DNA of 32,891 nt from Bacteroidota bacterium (GTDB taxonomy: Bacteria > Bacteroidota > Bacteroidia > AKYH767-A > 2013-40CM-41-45). A program made the position numbers and the translations under genes. Positions 7,882 to 15,864 of this stretch are shown here, piece after piece. The stretch covers positions 3,548 to 36,438 of the forward strand of contig JAPLDB010000010.1 in the NCBI GenBank assembly GCA_026391975.1, written 5' to 3'. Each line of letters starts with the position of its first letter. Within the stretch, counting starts at the first letter, position 1. A model generated the notes under the pieces. That model saw only the letters and a program-made list of their open reading frames with translations, did no database searches and was not told where the DNA came from.

Positions 7882-7913
7882 AAAGCCCCCTCCGTTTTAC
7901 CGGAGAGGGCTTT
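7882..7913 (-). terminator. Terminator shared by the convergent EamA and phosphoesterase genes
   Basis: A 13-bp stem (7882-7894 with 7901-7913) with one C/A mismatch and a 6-base loop. On the minus strand it is followed by TG and a run of five T, a good intrinsic terminator for the 7940-10180 gene. On the plus strand the tail is weaker (TTTGG), but it probably also stops transcription from the transporter gene. Confidence 0.8.
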
Positions 7914-7939
7914 GGTATTATTAAATGCTGAATGAGGTA

Positions 7940-10180
7940 TTACTCAACAACTGCCACTTTCTTCAAATACTTTTTCTCATTCACGATCATTTCTACGAAA
8001 TAAATTCCTTTCGTCATACCAAGATCTTTAACTGAGAGTGAAATCTGGTGGCTTCCTTCTTCTTCCACTGTGGTCGACTGTTCTAAAATGACCTGACCGA
8101 CGTTATTGTAGATAGTAAAATTCGCAGGAGCTTTCTCGGTCAGTTCATATTGAATGTTTATTAAGTCAGTAGCAGGGTTTGGAAAAATGTTCCATTGCAC
8201 ATCAGAAAAATCCCCTGTTACATCAGCGATCTTGTATCCGTTCAACCAGCAACCATGAATGGCAGAAACACCTGCAGCATTTCCGGCATGTGTAGTTCCA
8301 TACATGTCTTCTATCGTACGAAGTACATTGTAAAGGTTATAGGTTGTTGAAACCGTTCCTGATTTTACCATCGGCCCTGTAAATATGCAAGGGATCCTGT
8401 TGCTATAACTGCCATTGTCTTCATCAAAAATCATTATGAAAAGGCTGTTATGCGTTTTTGCCCATTGAACATAGCCATCTATATAGGTATGAAACCAGGT
8501 ATCACCTGTGGTAATTGTTCCGTCATGCATATCATAATCCATGTCAGGCACCACAAAGGAAACTGTTGGAAGGGTGGTATAGTTCGATGGAAAAGATGTA
8601 AAAGGCAGATTCAATGTCGACGAAACCTGATTCGTACCTGTTCCCATCCAGTTCGTAATCGGATTGTGCTTGCGTGCATATTTTCCTGAGGTGGCCGCAT
8701 CAGACCCAGCGCTTGGTAACGATTGTGAGTAGGTAATAAAAGTCTTACCGGCATTGATCAGCTCACGTGCCAGATTCGGAGTTGTGAAATGTGATGAAGG
8801 AAGGTTGTTATTTGTAATGCCCTGATTACTTCCCGAAAACAGATCCAGGTAATTGGGCTGACTCGGATGTTCAATGCCATACATCTGAGTGAAAGAGGTA
8901 CTCATGGCATCAGCGGCCAATGCATTGATGTAGGGCGCTGAAGAACTTCCCATGATCTGTGTATAGCCATGATTCTCTTCAATTAAGATTACAATGTGAT
9001 CGGGAGTTGGTAAGATTGTCGAGTTAGAAGTTGTGAATGATGCAGATGATGTCCAGGGTGAGGTTCCTCCGCTGCATACTGTTTGAACCTGCCATACATA
9101 GGCTGATGCAGCTCCAAGTCCGGAAAGCGTTTTTGATGCTGAGGAAGATGTTGTTGAAGTCCATGATGAGCCACTGCTTAATTTGTATTGAACGTTGTAA
9201 CTGAGAGCGCCCGATACAGCCGCCCAGTTCAATATACCTCCCGAGGATGTAATAGAAGTAGTTGTCATCCCCGTCGGAACGGAGCATGTTGCTGCAAGCG
9301 TGGTAAAGCTCGCGGAAGCCGTCCATGATGAAGTTCCGCCGCTGCATACTGTTTGTACCTGCCATACATATGCAGATGCGGCTGCAAGACCGGCCAGTGA
9401 TTTTGAATTGGTGGTCGATGTGGTTGAAGTCCATGAAGAGCCGCTGCTTAACTTGTATTGAATATTGTAGCTCAGCGCGCCTGTAACTGCAGCCCAGCTG
9501 AGTGAAGCACCGGAACTCGTGATTGAGGAAGTTGACTGACCTGTTGGGGTGGAGCAGGTTCCGCCAAGAGTAGTAAAAGTCATTGTAGAACTGTATGACC
9601 CGGCCTGACCGTTCATACAATAGGTTCTGATAAGCCATGAATAATTTGTTGCTACAGTAAGGCCGGTCAGGTTGTAGCTTGTTGCTGTTCCGGGAGAAAT
9701 GTTTTGATAAAATACAGTATTTGGTACTGATGTAACATAATAACGCAGCAGGAAACTGTCACACGGAGTTGAACCCCAGTTTAGTGTGGCAGTTGTATTG
9801 GTGATGTTTGTTGTTGATAATCCTGATGTAGTTGCACAGAGTGTATTAAAAGTAAGAATGCTACTGTATGTTGAGTTGGAACCACTGCAATTTGTCCTCA
9901 CTTTCCATTCATAGGATATGCCGGGAAGAAGTCCTGTCAGAGATAATGAGTTTGTAGAAACAGTTGTTGATGTCCAGGTGAACGTACCAGTTATTCTGTA
10001 TCGGGCATAATATGTAACAGCATCTGTTGTTGTGCCCCAGTTTAGTTTTGCAGTAGTTGACGTTATTAAAGTTGTACTTAAACCTGTTGGGGTTGTACAG
10101 GAATATGATTTTGATGAGATATTCATCATCGCGATTGTTAAAATCATCAATAACGTGAATTGCTTGCCTTGTAATTTCAT
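7940..10180 (-). CDS. T9SS-secreted protein: four FN3 repeats and phosphoesterase domain
   Basis: 746 residues. Signal peptide 1-27; fibronectin type III repeats at about 28-114, 115-205, 208-297 and 298-387; an acid phosphatase/phospholipase-C-like phosphoesterase domain (PF04185 type) at 393-645; and a type IX C-terminal sorting domain at 662-746 (NIFPNPATDLINI, KGIYFVEM, KKYLKKVAV). Likely metal or catalytic positions are in EENHGY (401-406), HPSQPNY (438-444), DMDYDMHDG (546-554) and FDEDNG (585-590). It is presumably exported, moved across the outer membrane by T9SS and anchored or released, and hydrolyses a phosphate ester. The substrate is unknown. FN3 repeats 3 and 4 are nearly identical with an exact 90-residue period, so one is a recent duplicate. 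The terminator at 7882-7913 follows. Confidence 0.9.
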   Translation of the reverse strand: MKLQGKQFTLLMILTIAMMNISSKSYSCTTPTGLSTTLITSTTAKLNWGTTTDAVTYYARYRITGTFTWTSTTVSTNSLSLTGLLPGISYEWKVRTNCSGSNSTYSSILTFNTLCATTSGLSTTNITNTTATLNWGSTPCDSFLLRYYVTSVPNTVFYQNISPGTATSYNLTGLTVATNYSWLIRTYCMNGQAGSYSSTMTFTTLGGTCSTPTGQSTSSITSSGASLSWAAVTGALSYNIQYKLSSGSSWTSTTSTTNSKSLAGLAAASAYVWQVQTVCSGGTSSWTASASFTTLAATCSVPTGMTTTSITSSGGILNWAAVSGALSYNVQYKLSSGSSWTSTTSSSASKTLSGLGAASAYVWQVQTVCSGGTSPWTSSASFTTSNSTILPTPDHIVILIEENHGYTQIMGSSSAPYINALAADAMSTSFTQMYGIEHPSQPNYLDLFSGSNQGITNNNLPSSHFTTPNLARELINAGKTFITYSQSLPSAGSDAATSGKYARKHNPITNWMGTGTNQVSSTLNLPFTSFPSNYTTLPTVSFVVPDMDYDMHDGTITTGDTWFHTYIDGYVQWAKTHNSLFIMIFDEDNGSYSNRIPCIFTGPMVKSGTVSTTYNLYNVLRTIEDMYGTTHAGNAAGVSAIHGCWLNGYKIADVTGDFSDVQWNIFPNPATDLINIQYELTEKAPANFTIYNNVGQVILEQSTTVEEEGSHQISLSVKDLGMTKGIYFVEMIVNEKKYLKKVAVVE
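9020..9559. repeat. Two 270-bp tandem copies inside the FN3 region
   Basis: Codons 208-297 (9290-9559) and 298-387 (9020-9289) encode two FN3 domains of exactly 90 residues each, sharing long identical stretches such as YKLSSGSSWTSTTS and ASAYVWQVQTVCSGGTS. The exact period and the closeness at DNA level point to a recent in-frame duplication, and to a site where copy number may vary or assemble wrongly. Confidence 0.85.
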
Positions 10181-10546
10181 ACCTTTTCTGTTTAATTTTT
10201 ATAAAATTTTAACTCTGGTTTCATGCACAATAGTGCCTGAAGTCCAATAAACACGATGGGTTTAGCAGGTTTATTTAATGCGAAGGTTCAGAAACATTCT
10301 GTAGAAAAATTGTTACCTTTTGTTATTGAAGGTAAATTCATGTTGTGTCCAAAATCCCACAAATGGATGAAGCGAAGATTTTCTGAGATTATTCCGATTT
10401 TAGCCTCATAAGGCCCTTGTGCCCAAACTGTTAATATATCCAATCGGTTGCTTTCAATTCGTCTAGAACTTTTTCATCGTCTGGAATTAATTAGATTGCA
10501 TCTGGCATTGCATTCTAACGTCGATAAAGACATTTCAAAATCCTTG
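10181..10546. other. 366-bp non-coding gap
   Basis: I see no gene on either strand. It contains a perfect inverted repeat, TTACCTT (10313-10319) and AAGGTAA (10329-10335) with a 9-base loop, whose right half overlaps a minus-strand box TACCTTCA (10327-10334), close to the promoter consensus and about 146 bases before the phosphoesterase start. This may be the promoter/operator of that gene. The remainder shows no tRNA, array or terminator that I can support. Confidence 0.4.
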
Positions 10547-11956
10547 TCAGATAAATTTAATTTTTCTTGCAGCAAAAAAGCACATCTTCAGCAATACCAC
10601 ACCATTCCTGAAACGTGAAATGTTTGTGCTTCCATAGGTCCGTTCCCTGTACCTGATGGGAATCTCAATAATGCGCAAGTTGAGCTTGTATGCACCAAAG
10701 ATCAAATCGAAGTCACCGAAGGGATCAAAATTGCCGAAGAACTTTTGGTTGCTGACTAGTTTCTGATAATCAGTATTAAAGATGACCTTGGTTCCGCACA
10801 AAGTATCTTTTACCGGTTGTTCTAGCATCCATGAAAAAACAAATGAGAAAAATTTATTGCCGAGTAAGTTGAGTAATCGCATGGCACCACTCTCCATATC
10901 ATATACAAGGCGCGAACCATGAATGAAATCGCCTTGTCCTGAGGCAATGGCATTGTAAAATTTTGGCAGCTCTTCAGGCGGCATTGTGAGGTCAGCATCC
11001 AGGATCATGAATATATCACCTGATGAAATACTGAATCCTTTTTTAACAGCATCGTTTTTTCCTTTGCCTTCCTGCTGCGTGATCTTTATGTCATGTGTTG
11101 CAGCGTATTTCTTCTGAATATCCTGAATCACATCCCATGTATTATCTGTCGAATTTCCTTCTACAAAAATGATTTCCTGCCTGCTTCCAAATTCCGGAAG
11201 GCGCGTGATCGCGTTTTCAATGTTGCCAGCTTCATTGCGTGCGGGTATCACAATCGATACACTGTATTTTTTTTCAATTTCCTCATTCAGTACAGAAATG
11301 GGTTTGGCAAATGTGAAACTGTTCAAAGCAAGCAATCTGAACAATGGCATTTTTACAAGAAAACGGTTCAGAAAAGGGGAGAGGAGCGGAATGTAAAATG
11401 GAAACATCATCGTCCTTACTGTCCGATATGTTTCAAAACCTGAAAGTGCAAGCAGATTGTGAATGTCCTGTTGCAGCAACCAGTTTTGATCAGGCGTTTT
11501 TGTTTTGATTCGGATTGTCTCGGCAAACTTTACCAGCGGCTCCCACAAAAAATTATAATAGGTAATGATGATCTTTGTCCGGGAGTGACAAACTTTATGC
11601 AATTGCTGAAACACAGCCTGCACATCGTCCACAAACCCTATAAGGTTAGAGATGATGATCAGGTCAAACTTTTCGTTCAGTTGAATGTCCTCTGCAGCCA
11701 TATTGTGAAATTCAACATCCTGAAAGCGGCCGCTTGCAATTTCAATCATCTTGCTGCTGAAATCAATGCCGACTTTTCTTTTTCCTTTGATATCATGGAT
11801 AAGTTCACCTGTTCCGCAGCCGATTTCAAGAACTGAATTTTCTTCGTGGGAAAAATAATTGCAATAGCGTGTGATGCTGTTCCAGTAATAGGAATGCTTC
11901 TTGCGGTCTTTTACCCGTTTTGAAGCAAGCTTGTCAAAATATTCGGTGTATCGCAA
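10547..11956 (-). CDS. Methyltransferase-GT2 glycosyltransferase fusion
   Basis: 469 residues with two enzyme domains. Residues 1-215 are a class I SAM-dependent methyltransferase (motif I LEIGCGTGE at 43-51, then VGIDFS and FDLIIISNLIGF). Residues 230-469 are a family 2 glycosyltransferase of the polyprenyl-phosphate sugar synthase type (VSIVIPARNEAGNI at 233-246, metal motif DAD at 320-322, HGSRL, and a late RYRERTYGSTNISRF). A likely role is to make a lipid-linked sugar or a methylated surface glycan intermediate at the inner membrane face. The start is TTG at 11956: no ATG or GTG is available before residue 70 and the MT domain starts right after it. It lies 29 bases downstream of the FkbM gene on the same strand, so a two-gene operon is likely. 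Confidence 0.87.
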   Translation of the reverse strand: MRYTEYFDKLASKRVKDRKKHSYYWNSITRYCNYFSHEENSVLEIGCGTGELIHDIKGKRKVGIDFSSKMIEIASGRFQDVEFHNMAAEDIQLNEKFDLIIISNLIGFVDDVQAVFQQLHKVCHSRTKIIITYYNFLWEPLVKFAETIRIKTKTPDQNWLLQQDIHNLLALSGFETYRTVRTMMFPFYIPLLSPFLNRFLVKMPLFRLLALNSFTFAKPISVLNEEIEKKYSVSIVIPARNEAGNIENAITRLPEFGSRQEIIFVEGNSTDNTWDVIQDIQKKYAATHDIKITQQEGKGKNDAVKKGFSISSGDIFMILDADLTMPPEELPKFYNAIASGQGDFIHGSRLVYDMESGAMRLLNLLGNKFFSFVFSWMLEQPVKDTLCGTKVIFNTDYQKLVSNQKFFGNFDPFGDFDLIFGAYKLNLRIIEIPIRYRERTYGSTNISRFRNGVVLLKMCFFAARKIKFI

Positions 11957-11985
11957 TGGATTTATTCTTTCTGAAAAGTAAAGTG

Positions 11986-12735
11986 TTAGAAAATATTCTG
12001 TCGGGAAAGAAGAACATTTGTATCCGTAAAATATTCGTCTTGCATAGATGCGGCTTCTTCTCTTTTCAGTTCTGTTATGGTTTCATCCCCAATCTTAAAA
12101 ACCTTGAAGCCCCTCTGAACAGCAAAGTCAAACATTTCTGTTGCCGAACTGCCGGCGCGTTTCAGTCCAAAATGCCAAAGCTCAGTAAAAATTTTTAGTT
12201 GAGGGTTTGAGGTAATCGTTTGTTCCATTCCCTTCAGCGCTTCCATCTCAAATCCCTGAATATCCATTTTGATAAAATCTACCTGGAATTTATTTTTTAC
12301 AAAATCATCAACTGAAATTTTGTCGACCGGGTATTTCCCTTTGTATTGCTCAGGCTCATGTGTGCGGTGGTCAACATTTAGCAAAGAGGAAAGATACAAC
12401 ATGAGAATTCCCGATTCGGCGGCCACCGCTTTCTGCACCAATGTTACATTTTCATTTTGGGAAAGTGTAGTTTTCAGGTGCGTGAAGTTCGTAACGTCTG
12501 GCTCGAATGCATACACTTGGCCGGATCCACCGGTACATTCAGCAAAAAATTTTGTGTAAAATCCGATATTTGCTCCAATGTCTAAAATAATGTTGCCCGG
12601 CTCTATAACCGTGCGGATAAGTTGAAGATTGCGTTTGTCTTTTTTATTTTTGAAACGAAAATACATCCTGCGGTACAATGGAAAAGCATACCTGTATAGC
12701 AGTGCGGCTGATTTTAGTTTCTGTTCTGTGAACAT
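11986..12735 (-). CDS. FkbM-family methyltransferase
   Basis: 249 residues from the ATG at 12735 (270 if the TTG- or ATG-like codon at 12798 were used). SAM-binding motif I is ILDIGANIGFYT, followed by GQVYAFEPD, KISVDDFV and the FkbM hallmark DFIKMDIQGFEMEALKG. The family O-methylates sugars or polyketides, and in glycan clusters usually surface polysaccharide. I prefer 12735 because TACCTTGC, similar to the local promoter box, lies six bases before it, and because 12798 would leave only 23 bases to the divergent TMTC-like gene. It is probably co-transcribed with the MT-GT2 fusion downstream. Confidence 0.85.
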   Translation of the reverse strand: MFTEQKLKSAALLYRYAFPLYRRMYFRFKNKKDKRNLQLIRTVIEPGNIILDIGANIGFYTKFFAECTGGSGQVYAFEPDVTNFTHLKTTLSQNENVTLVQKAVAAESGILMLYLSSLLNVDHRTHEPEQYKGKYPVDKISVDDFVKNKFQVDFIKMDIQGFEMEALKGMEQTITSNPQLKIFTELWHFGLKRAGSSATEMFDFAVQRGFKVFKIGDETITELKREEAASMQDEYFTDTNVLLSRQNIF

Positions 12736-12802
12736 AGAAGTGCAAGGTAGTTTTTTCTTTTCTAGAATATTATGTCGTAAAGTGAATTGATTTAACATAT
12801 AT

Positions 12803-12810
12803 TAGCTTCG
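12803..12810 (+). promoter_or_regulatory. -7-like box of the TMTC-like gene
   Basis: TAGCTTCG, of the TAnnTTCG type also seen before the GT4 gene at 3360 and the BtuF-like gene, lies 11 bases before the ATG at 12822. Confidence 0.4.
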
Positions 12811-12821
12811 CGATTTATTGT

Positions 12822-14684
12822 ATGAGCAACCAAAAAAATCAAAATAGAAAAAAGAGCCCGGCCTTAGTAAAGAATCCGAAACAGAAAGATGCCAGCGTTC
12901 ATCATAAGGGATTTGGTAATCTTTTTTGGCTTGCTGCCATTCTCCTGCTCACCTTCATTGTCTTCTTTCCTGCACTGAATAACGCGCTCACCAACTGGGA
13001 CGATCCGCATTATCTCAACGACAATCCACTCATCCGGAGCCTGAGTGCGCAGAATATTAAAAAAATATTTACTGAAGTTTTTTTCGGGAACTATCAACCG
13101 CTGCACATCTTTTCTTATGCCATCGAATATCATTTTTATAAACTGAACCCCGCCGGCTATCATACAACGAGTGTCATCATGCACCTCGTGGTAACATTCC
13201 TTGTTTACAGATTCATCTTACTTCTTTCGGAAAACAATACCATTGCATTGATCACTGCCTTGCTGTTTGGCATTCATCCCCTGCATGTGGAATCAGTTGC
13301 ATGGGCTGCAGAGCGAAAAGATCTGTTGTATGCAATGTTTTTCCTTGGTTCACTGATCTGCTACATCAGGTATATCAAAGAACAGCAGAAAATGAAGTTC
13401 ATCTTTTTTGCTTTCTTGCTTTTTGTTCTTTCGATTATGTCAAAAGCAATGGCATCATCGCTTCCGCCTGTACTGATCCTCATTGATTATTTCTTCGGAA
13501 GAAAATTCAACACTAAAATTGTCCTCGAAAAGATTCCATTCTTTGCCATCGCATTGTTATTTGGTTTTATTGCTGCCCATACTGCTTCAACAACCGGCCA
13601 GGTTTCATTGCATGTATTTAACCTCTTTGAAAGAATTCTTTTTGCCAACCTGAACCTTTTATCCTATGTAACAAAGCTGCTTGTTCCGTTTCAGCTTTCT
13701 TCATTCTATCCTTATCCGCACAGAATAGATGGTCATCTTCCTTATTATTGTTACATCGCGCCAGTCGTTGTCATAGGTCTGCTAATATTGATCATCCATT
13801 CTGCAAAGAAGACAAAGGTGATTTTATTCGGAGCAGGTTTTTTTGTGGCTTGCATATTTCTTGTGTTGCAGTTATTTCCGGTGGGACCAACCATTATCTC
13901 CGAACGCTATTCTTATTTGCCTTCCATTGGTTTCTTTTTTGTGATCGCCTGGTTGATTCAACAAGCGATTATGAAACGGCCAGCTGCCAAAATTGCAATG
14001 TATACTGCCCTTGGTGTCTATTGTTTGTTCCTGTCCGTTACAACCAATGCACGTTGTGATGTCTGGAAGGACAGCATTACGCTCTGGAGTAATGTACTCG
14101 AGCAGTTTCCAAACGTGGGTGTTGCACTCAACAACAGGGGAAATATTTACGGCAAAGAAAAGGGAGACCTTGACAGGGCAATGGCGGATTTCAACCGGTC
14201 AATACAATATGATCCAACTTATGAGAATGCTTATGTAAACAGGGGAATTGTTTATTGCCTTCGCGGAAAGTTTGACCTTGCGATTCCTGATTTCAATAAG
14301 GCGCTTGAATTAAAGGCCGATTACTTCGATGCAAGATTTAATCGAGGGATTGCTTATACACAAACAAATGAATTTGAAAAAGCAATTGCGGATTTCGACT
14401 TCCTTGAGAAAGACAACAGGGAAGATGCAAGAATATTCATGTGCAGAGGCCGGGCGTTTTCATTAAGTAAGCGATATGATGAGGCGCTCAATAATTTTAA
14501 CCGCGCCATTGAGTTAAATCCGGAATATCCTGAAGCATGGTATAACCGTGCTTCAGCGAATTATAATAAATCGAGATACAAGGAGGCTTACAACGATGTG
14601 ATGGAAGCCGCCAATCAAGGGTACAAGGTCGAACGGAATTTTTTTGAAACAATTAAGCAGGCCGCTGAAAAAAATCCTCAGTAA
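12822..14684 (+). CDS. TMTC-like membrane glycosyltransferase (GT-C fold) with TPR domain
   Basis: 620 residues. A basic cytoplasmic N-terminus (1-32) leads to a multi-pass membrane part (about 33-408) and then TPR repeats (about 430-610; NNRGNIYG, YVNRGIVY, RFNRGIAY, CRGRAFS, YNRASANY). The first extracytoplasmic loop carries WDD (59-61), the acidic pair expected of GT-C enzymes. HPLHVESVAWAAERKDLL (152-169) and ERYSYLPSIGF (361-371) match signatures of the eukaryotic TMTC O-mannosyltransferases and their bacterial relatives. It probably moves a sugar from a polyprenyl-phosphate donor to a protein or glycan in the periplasm, with the TPRs binding the acceptor. The neighbouring GT2 could make such a donor (inference). 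It ends 13 bases from the convergent GreA-like gene. Confidence 0.85.
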   Translation: MSNQKNQNRKKSPALVKNPKQKDASVHHKGFGNLFWLAAILLLTFIVFFPALNNALTNWDDPHYLNDNPLIRSLSAQNIKKIFTEVFFGNYQPLHIFSYAIEYHFYKLNPAGYHTTSVIMHLVVTFLVYRFILLLSENNTIALITALLFGIHPLHVESVAWAAERKDLLYAMFFLGSLICYIRYIKEQQKMKFIFFAFLLFVLSIMSKAMASSLPPVLILIDYFFGRKFNTKIVLEKIPFFAIALLFGFIAAHTASTTGQVSLHVFNLFERILFANLNLLSYVTKLLVPFQLSSFYPYPHRIDGHLPYYCYIAPVVVIGLLILIIHSAKKTKVILFGAGFFVACIFLVLQLFPVGPTIISERYSYLPSIGFFFVIAWLIQQAIMKRPAAKIAMYTALGVYCLFLSVTTNARCDVWKDSITLWSNVLEQFPNVGVALNNRGNIYGKEKGDLDRAMADFNRSIQYDPTYENAYVNRGIVYCLRGKFDLAIPDFNKALELKADYFDARFNRGIAYTQTNEFEKAIADFDFLEKDNREDARIFMCRGRAFSLSKRYDEALNNFNRAIELNPEYPEAWYNRASANYNKSRYKEAYNDVMEAANQGYKVERNFFETIKQAAEKNPQ

Positions 14685-14697
14685 TTTTTCTGCCTGG

Positions 14698-15174
14698 TTA
14701 ATAAACCTCAAGGATTTTTGTTTTGCTTCCCCGGAATTCAAATGAATCTCCTGCTTTTTTTTCAACTATCTCCAGGGCAATTGGTGCGGTAGGCGAGAGC
14801 ATCACAACCTTATTATTTAATATGTCAATGATTCCCAGTCCAAGAGAAATAAAAAAAGTAATTCCTTCACATACTACCACAGAACCCGGCTGGGCAATAT
14901 CAAGGAGCTTTTCCGGAGAGAAACTACTCACAAATGCAAGATCACGCTGTGCTTCTTCAAGTTGTTTTGCATTCATGTCTCTGCTAAGCTGACCCATTGC
15001 ACGCGAAGTTTCATACTTGTCGCCGGCCGAACTCTTTTCCTCGCTGTTGGCGGCTTCCTGCGCCTGTTTCATAGCCTGGTCTGCCACGGCAATTCTTTTT
15101 TCCAAAACGGAAATGCAATGATGCTGCAATTCTTTCTTAAATTTTATTTTCTCATCCTTGTCAGTTGCTACCAT
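14698..15174 (-). CDS. GreA/GreB-like transcript cleavage factor
   Basis: 158 residues. An N-terminal coiled coil (about 5-85) has AGDKYETSRAM at its tip, with Asp52 and Glu55 at the spacing of the acidic pair that GreA inserts into the RNA polymerase secondary channel. The C-terminal FKBP-like domain has ISLGLGIIDI and VMLSPTAPIALEIVEKKAGDSFEFRG. It is the divergent Gre-type protein common in Bacteroidota, often wrongly named 3-oxoacyl-ACP synthase in databases. The likely role is to help backtracked RNA polymerase by stimulating transcript cleavage. It lies 72 bases downstream of aroQ. That spacer is almost entirely the nine-copy TTACATC array, so co-transcription would run through it. Confidence 0.82.
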   Translation of the reverse strand: MVATDKDEKIKFKKELQHHCISVLEKRIAVADQAMKQAQEAANSEEKSSAGDKYETSRAMGQLSRDMNAKQLEEAQRDLAFVSSFSPEKLLDIAQPGSVVVCEGITFFISLGLGIIDILNNKVVMLSPTAPIALEIVEKKAGDSFEFRGSKTKILEVY

Positions 15175-15184
15175 TATTTTTTTC

Positions 15185-15247
15185 TTACATCTTACATCTT
15201 ACATCTTACATCTTACATCTTACATCTTACATCTTACATCTTACATC
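15185..15247. repeat. Nine perfect tandem copies of TTACATC
   Basis: 63 bp with nine identical heptamers, free of G on the plus strand. Read with the flanking genes (minus strand) the unit is GATGTAA, so each copy contains ATG directly followed by TAA. The last base of the array is the first base of the aroQ stop codon (15247-15249). It is the only perfectly homogeneous array in the window, so it may be the youngest and could vary in copy number. Confidence 0.95.
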
Positions 15248-15672
15248 TATCCCCTCTTCTCCTTCAGACTCTCCACCGCCAGCCTGTAAGAATCCAGTCC
15301 AAAACCCGTGATCACGCCTTTGCAGTTTTTTGCAATGAGCGAGACATGCCGGAATTCTTCCCTTGCGTGAATATTTGAAATATGAACCTCAACGACCGGT
15401 GTATCTATAGCAGCCACTGCATCAGCGATTGCAACTGAAGTATGCGTGTATCCGCCCGCATTCAAAATGATTCCATCGCCTGAGAAGCCTGCCTCTTGTA
15501 ACTTGTTAATTATTTCCCCTTCAACATTGCTCTGGAAATAGTCAATGGTGATGCCGGCATTTTTTTTCTTCAGGTCATGTAAAAAATCTTCGAAAGTTGT
15601 GGATCCATATACGTGTGGTTCCCTCTTTCCGATAAGATTCAGGTTGGGGCCATTAATAATGAGGATATTCAT
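15247..15672 (-). CDS. aroQ: Type II 3-dehydroquinate dehydratase
   Basis: 141 residues, typical for the small type II enzyme, which dehydrates 3-dehydroquinate to 3-dehydroshikimate in the shikimate pathway. Motifs: INGPNLNLIGKREPHVYG with the catalytic Tyr in HVYG, ILNAGGYTHTSVAIADA, VVEVHISNIHAREEFRHVS with the catalytic His and Arg, and CKGVITGFGLDSYRLA. Start ATG at 15672, divergent from xerD, an arrangement found in other Bacteroidota. The stop codon abuts the TTACATC array leading to the GreA-like gene. Confidence 0.95.
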   Translation of the reverse strand: MNILIINGPNLNLIGKREPHVYGSTTFEDFLHDLKKKNAGITIDYFQSNVEGEIINKLQEAGFSGDGIILNAGGYTHTSVAIADAVAAIDTPVVEVHISNIHAREEFRHVSLIAKNCKGVITGFGLDSYRLAVESLKEKRG

Positions 15673-15852
15673 ATTATATAGTCCTGTAGTTGGTTATTCA
15701 ATATTTTGAAATTCAGCGAATTTATTTTAGCGGGCAATAGATTCAGATTCCACGCAAAGTAACCCAATTTATTCAAAATCACTTGTGTATAAATCTTTTT
15801 TCCTTATTCAAAATGCATCCTGAATCTATGCAACTTGTGCATTCGTAGTTTG

Positions 15853-15860
15853 TAAATTTT
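15853..15860 (+). promoter_or_regulatory. -7-like box abutting xerD
   Basis: TAAATTTT, one base off TAnnTTTG, is followed by TCTG and the ATG of xerD (15865). The four-base spacing matches that at the YggS-type and BtuF-like genes. The box is AT-rich, so chance is a real alternative. Confidence 0.3.
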
Positions 15861-15864
15861 TCTG

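Noticed and set aside
9024-9638. 204-codon minus-strand frame overlapping the FN3 region
   Set aside because: It is a shadow of the repetitive Ser/Thr-rich FN3 coding sequence in another frame; its own translation only mirrors the repeat.
11986-12798. Longer FkbM protein from 12798
   Set aside because: It leaves only 23 bases to the divergent gene start and puts that gene's promoter inside coding sequence. 12735 has a promoter-like box. It remains possible.
15185-15247. CRISPR array
   Set aside because: The repeats are 7 bp and contiguous with no spacers, and no cas genes are present. The same holds for the other arrays.
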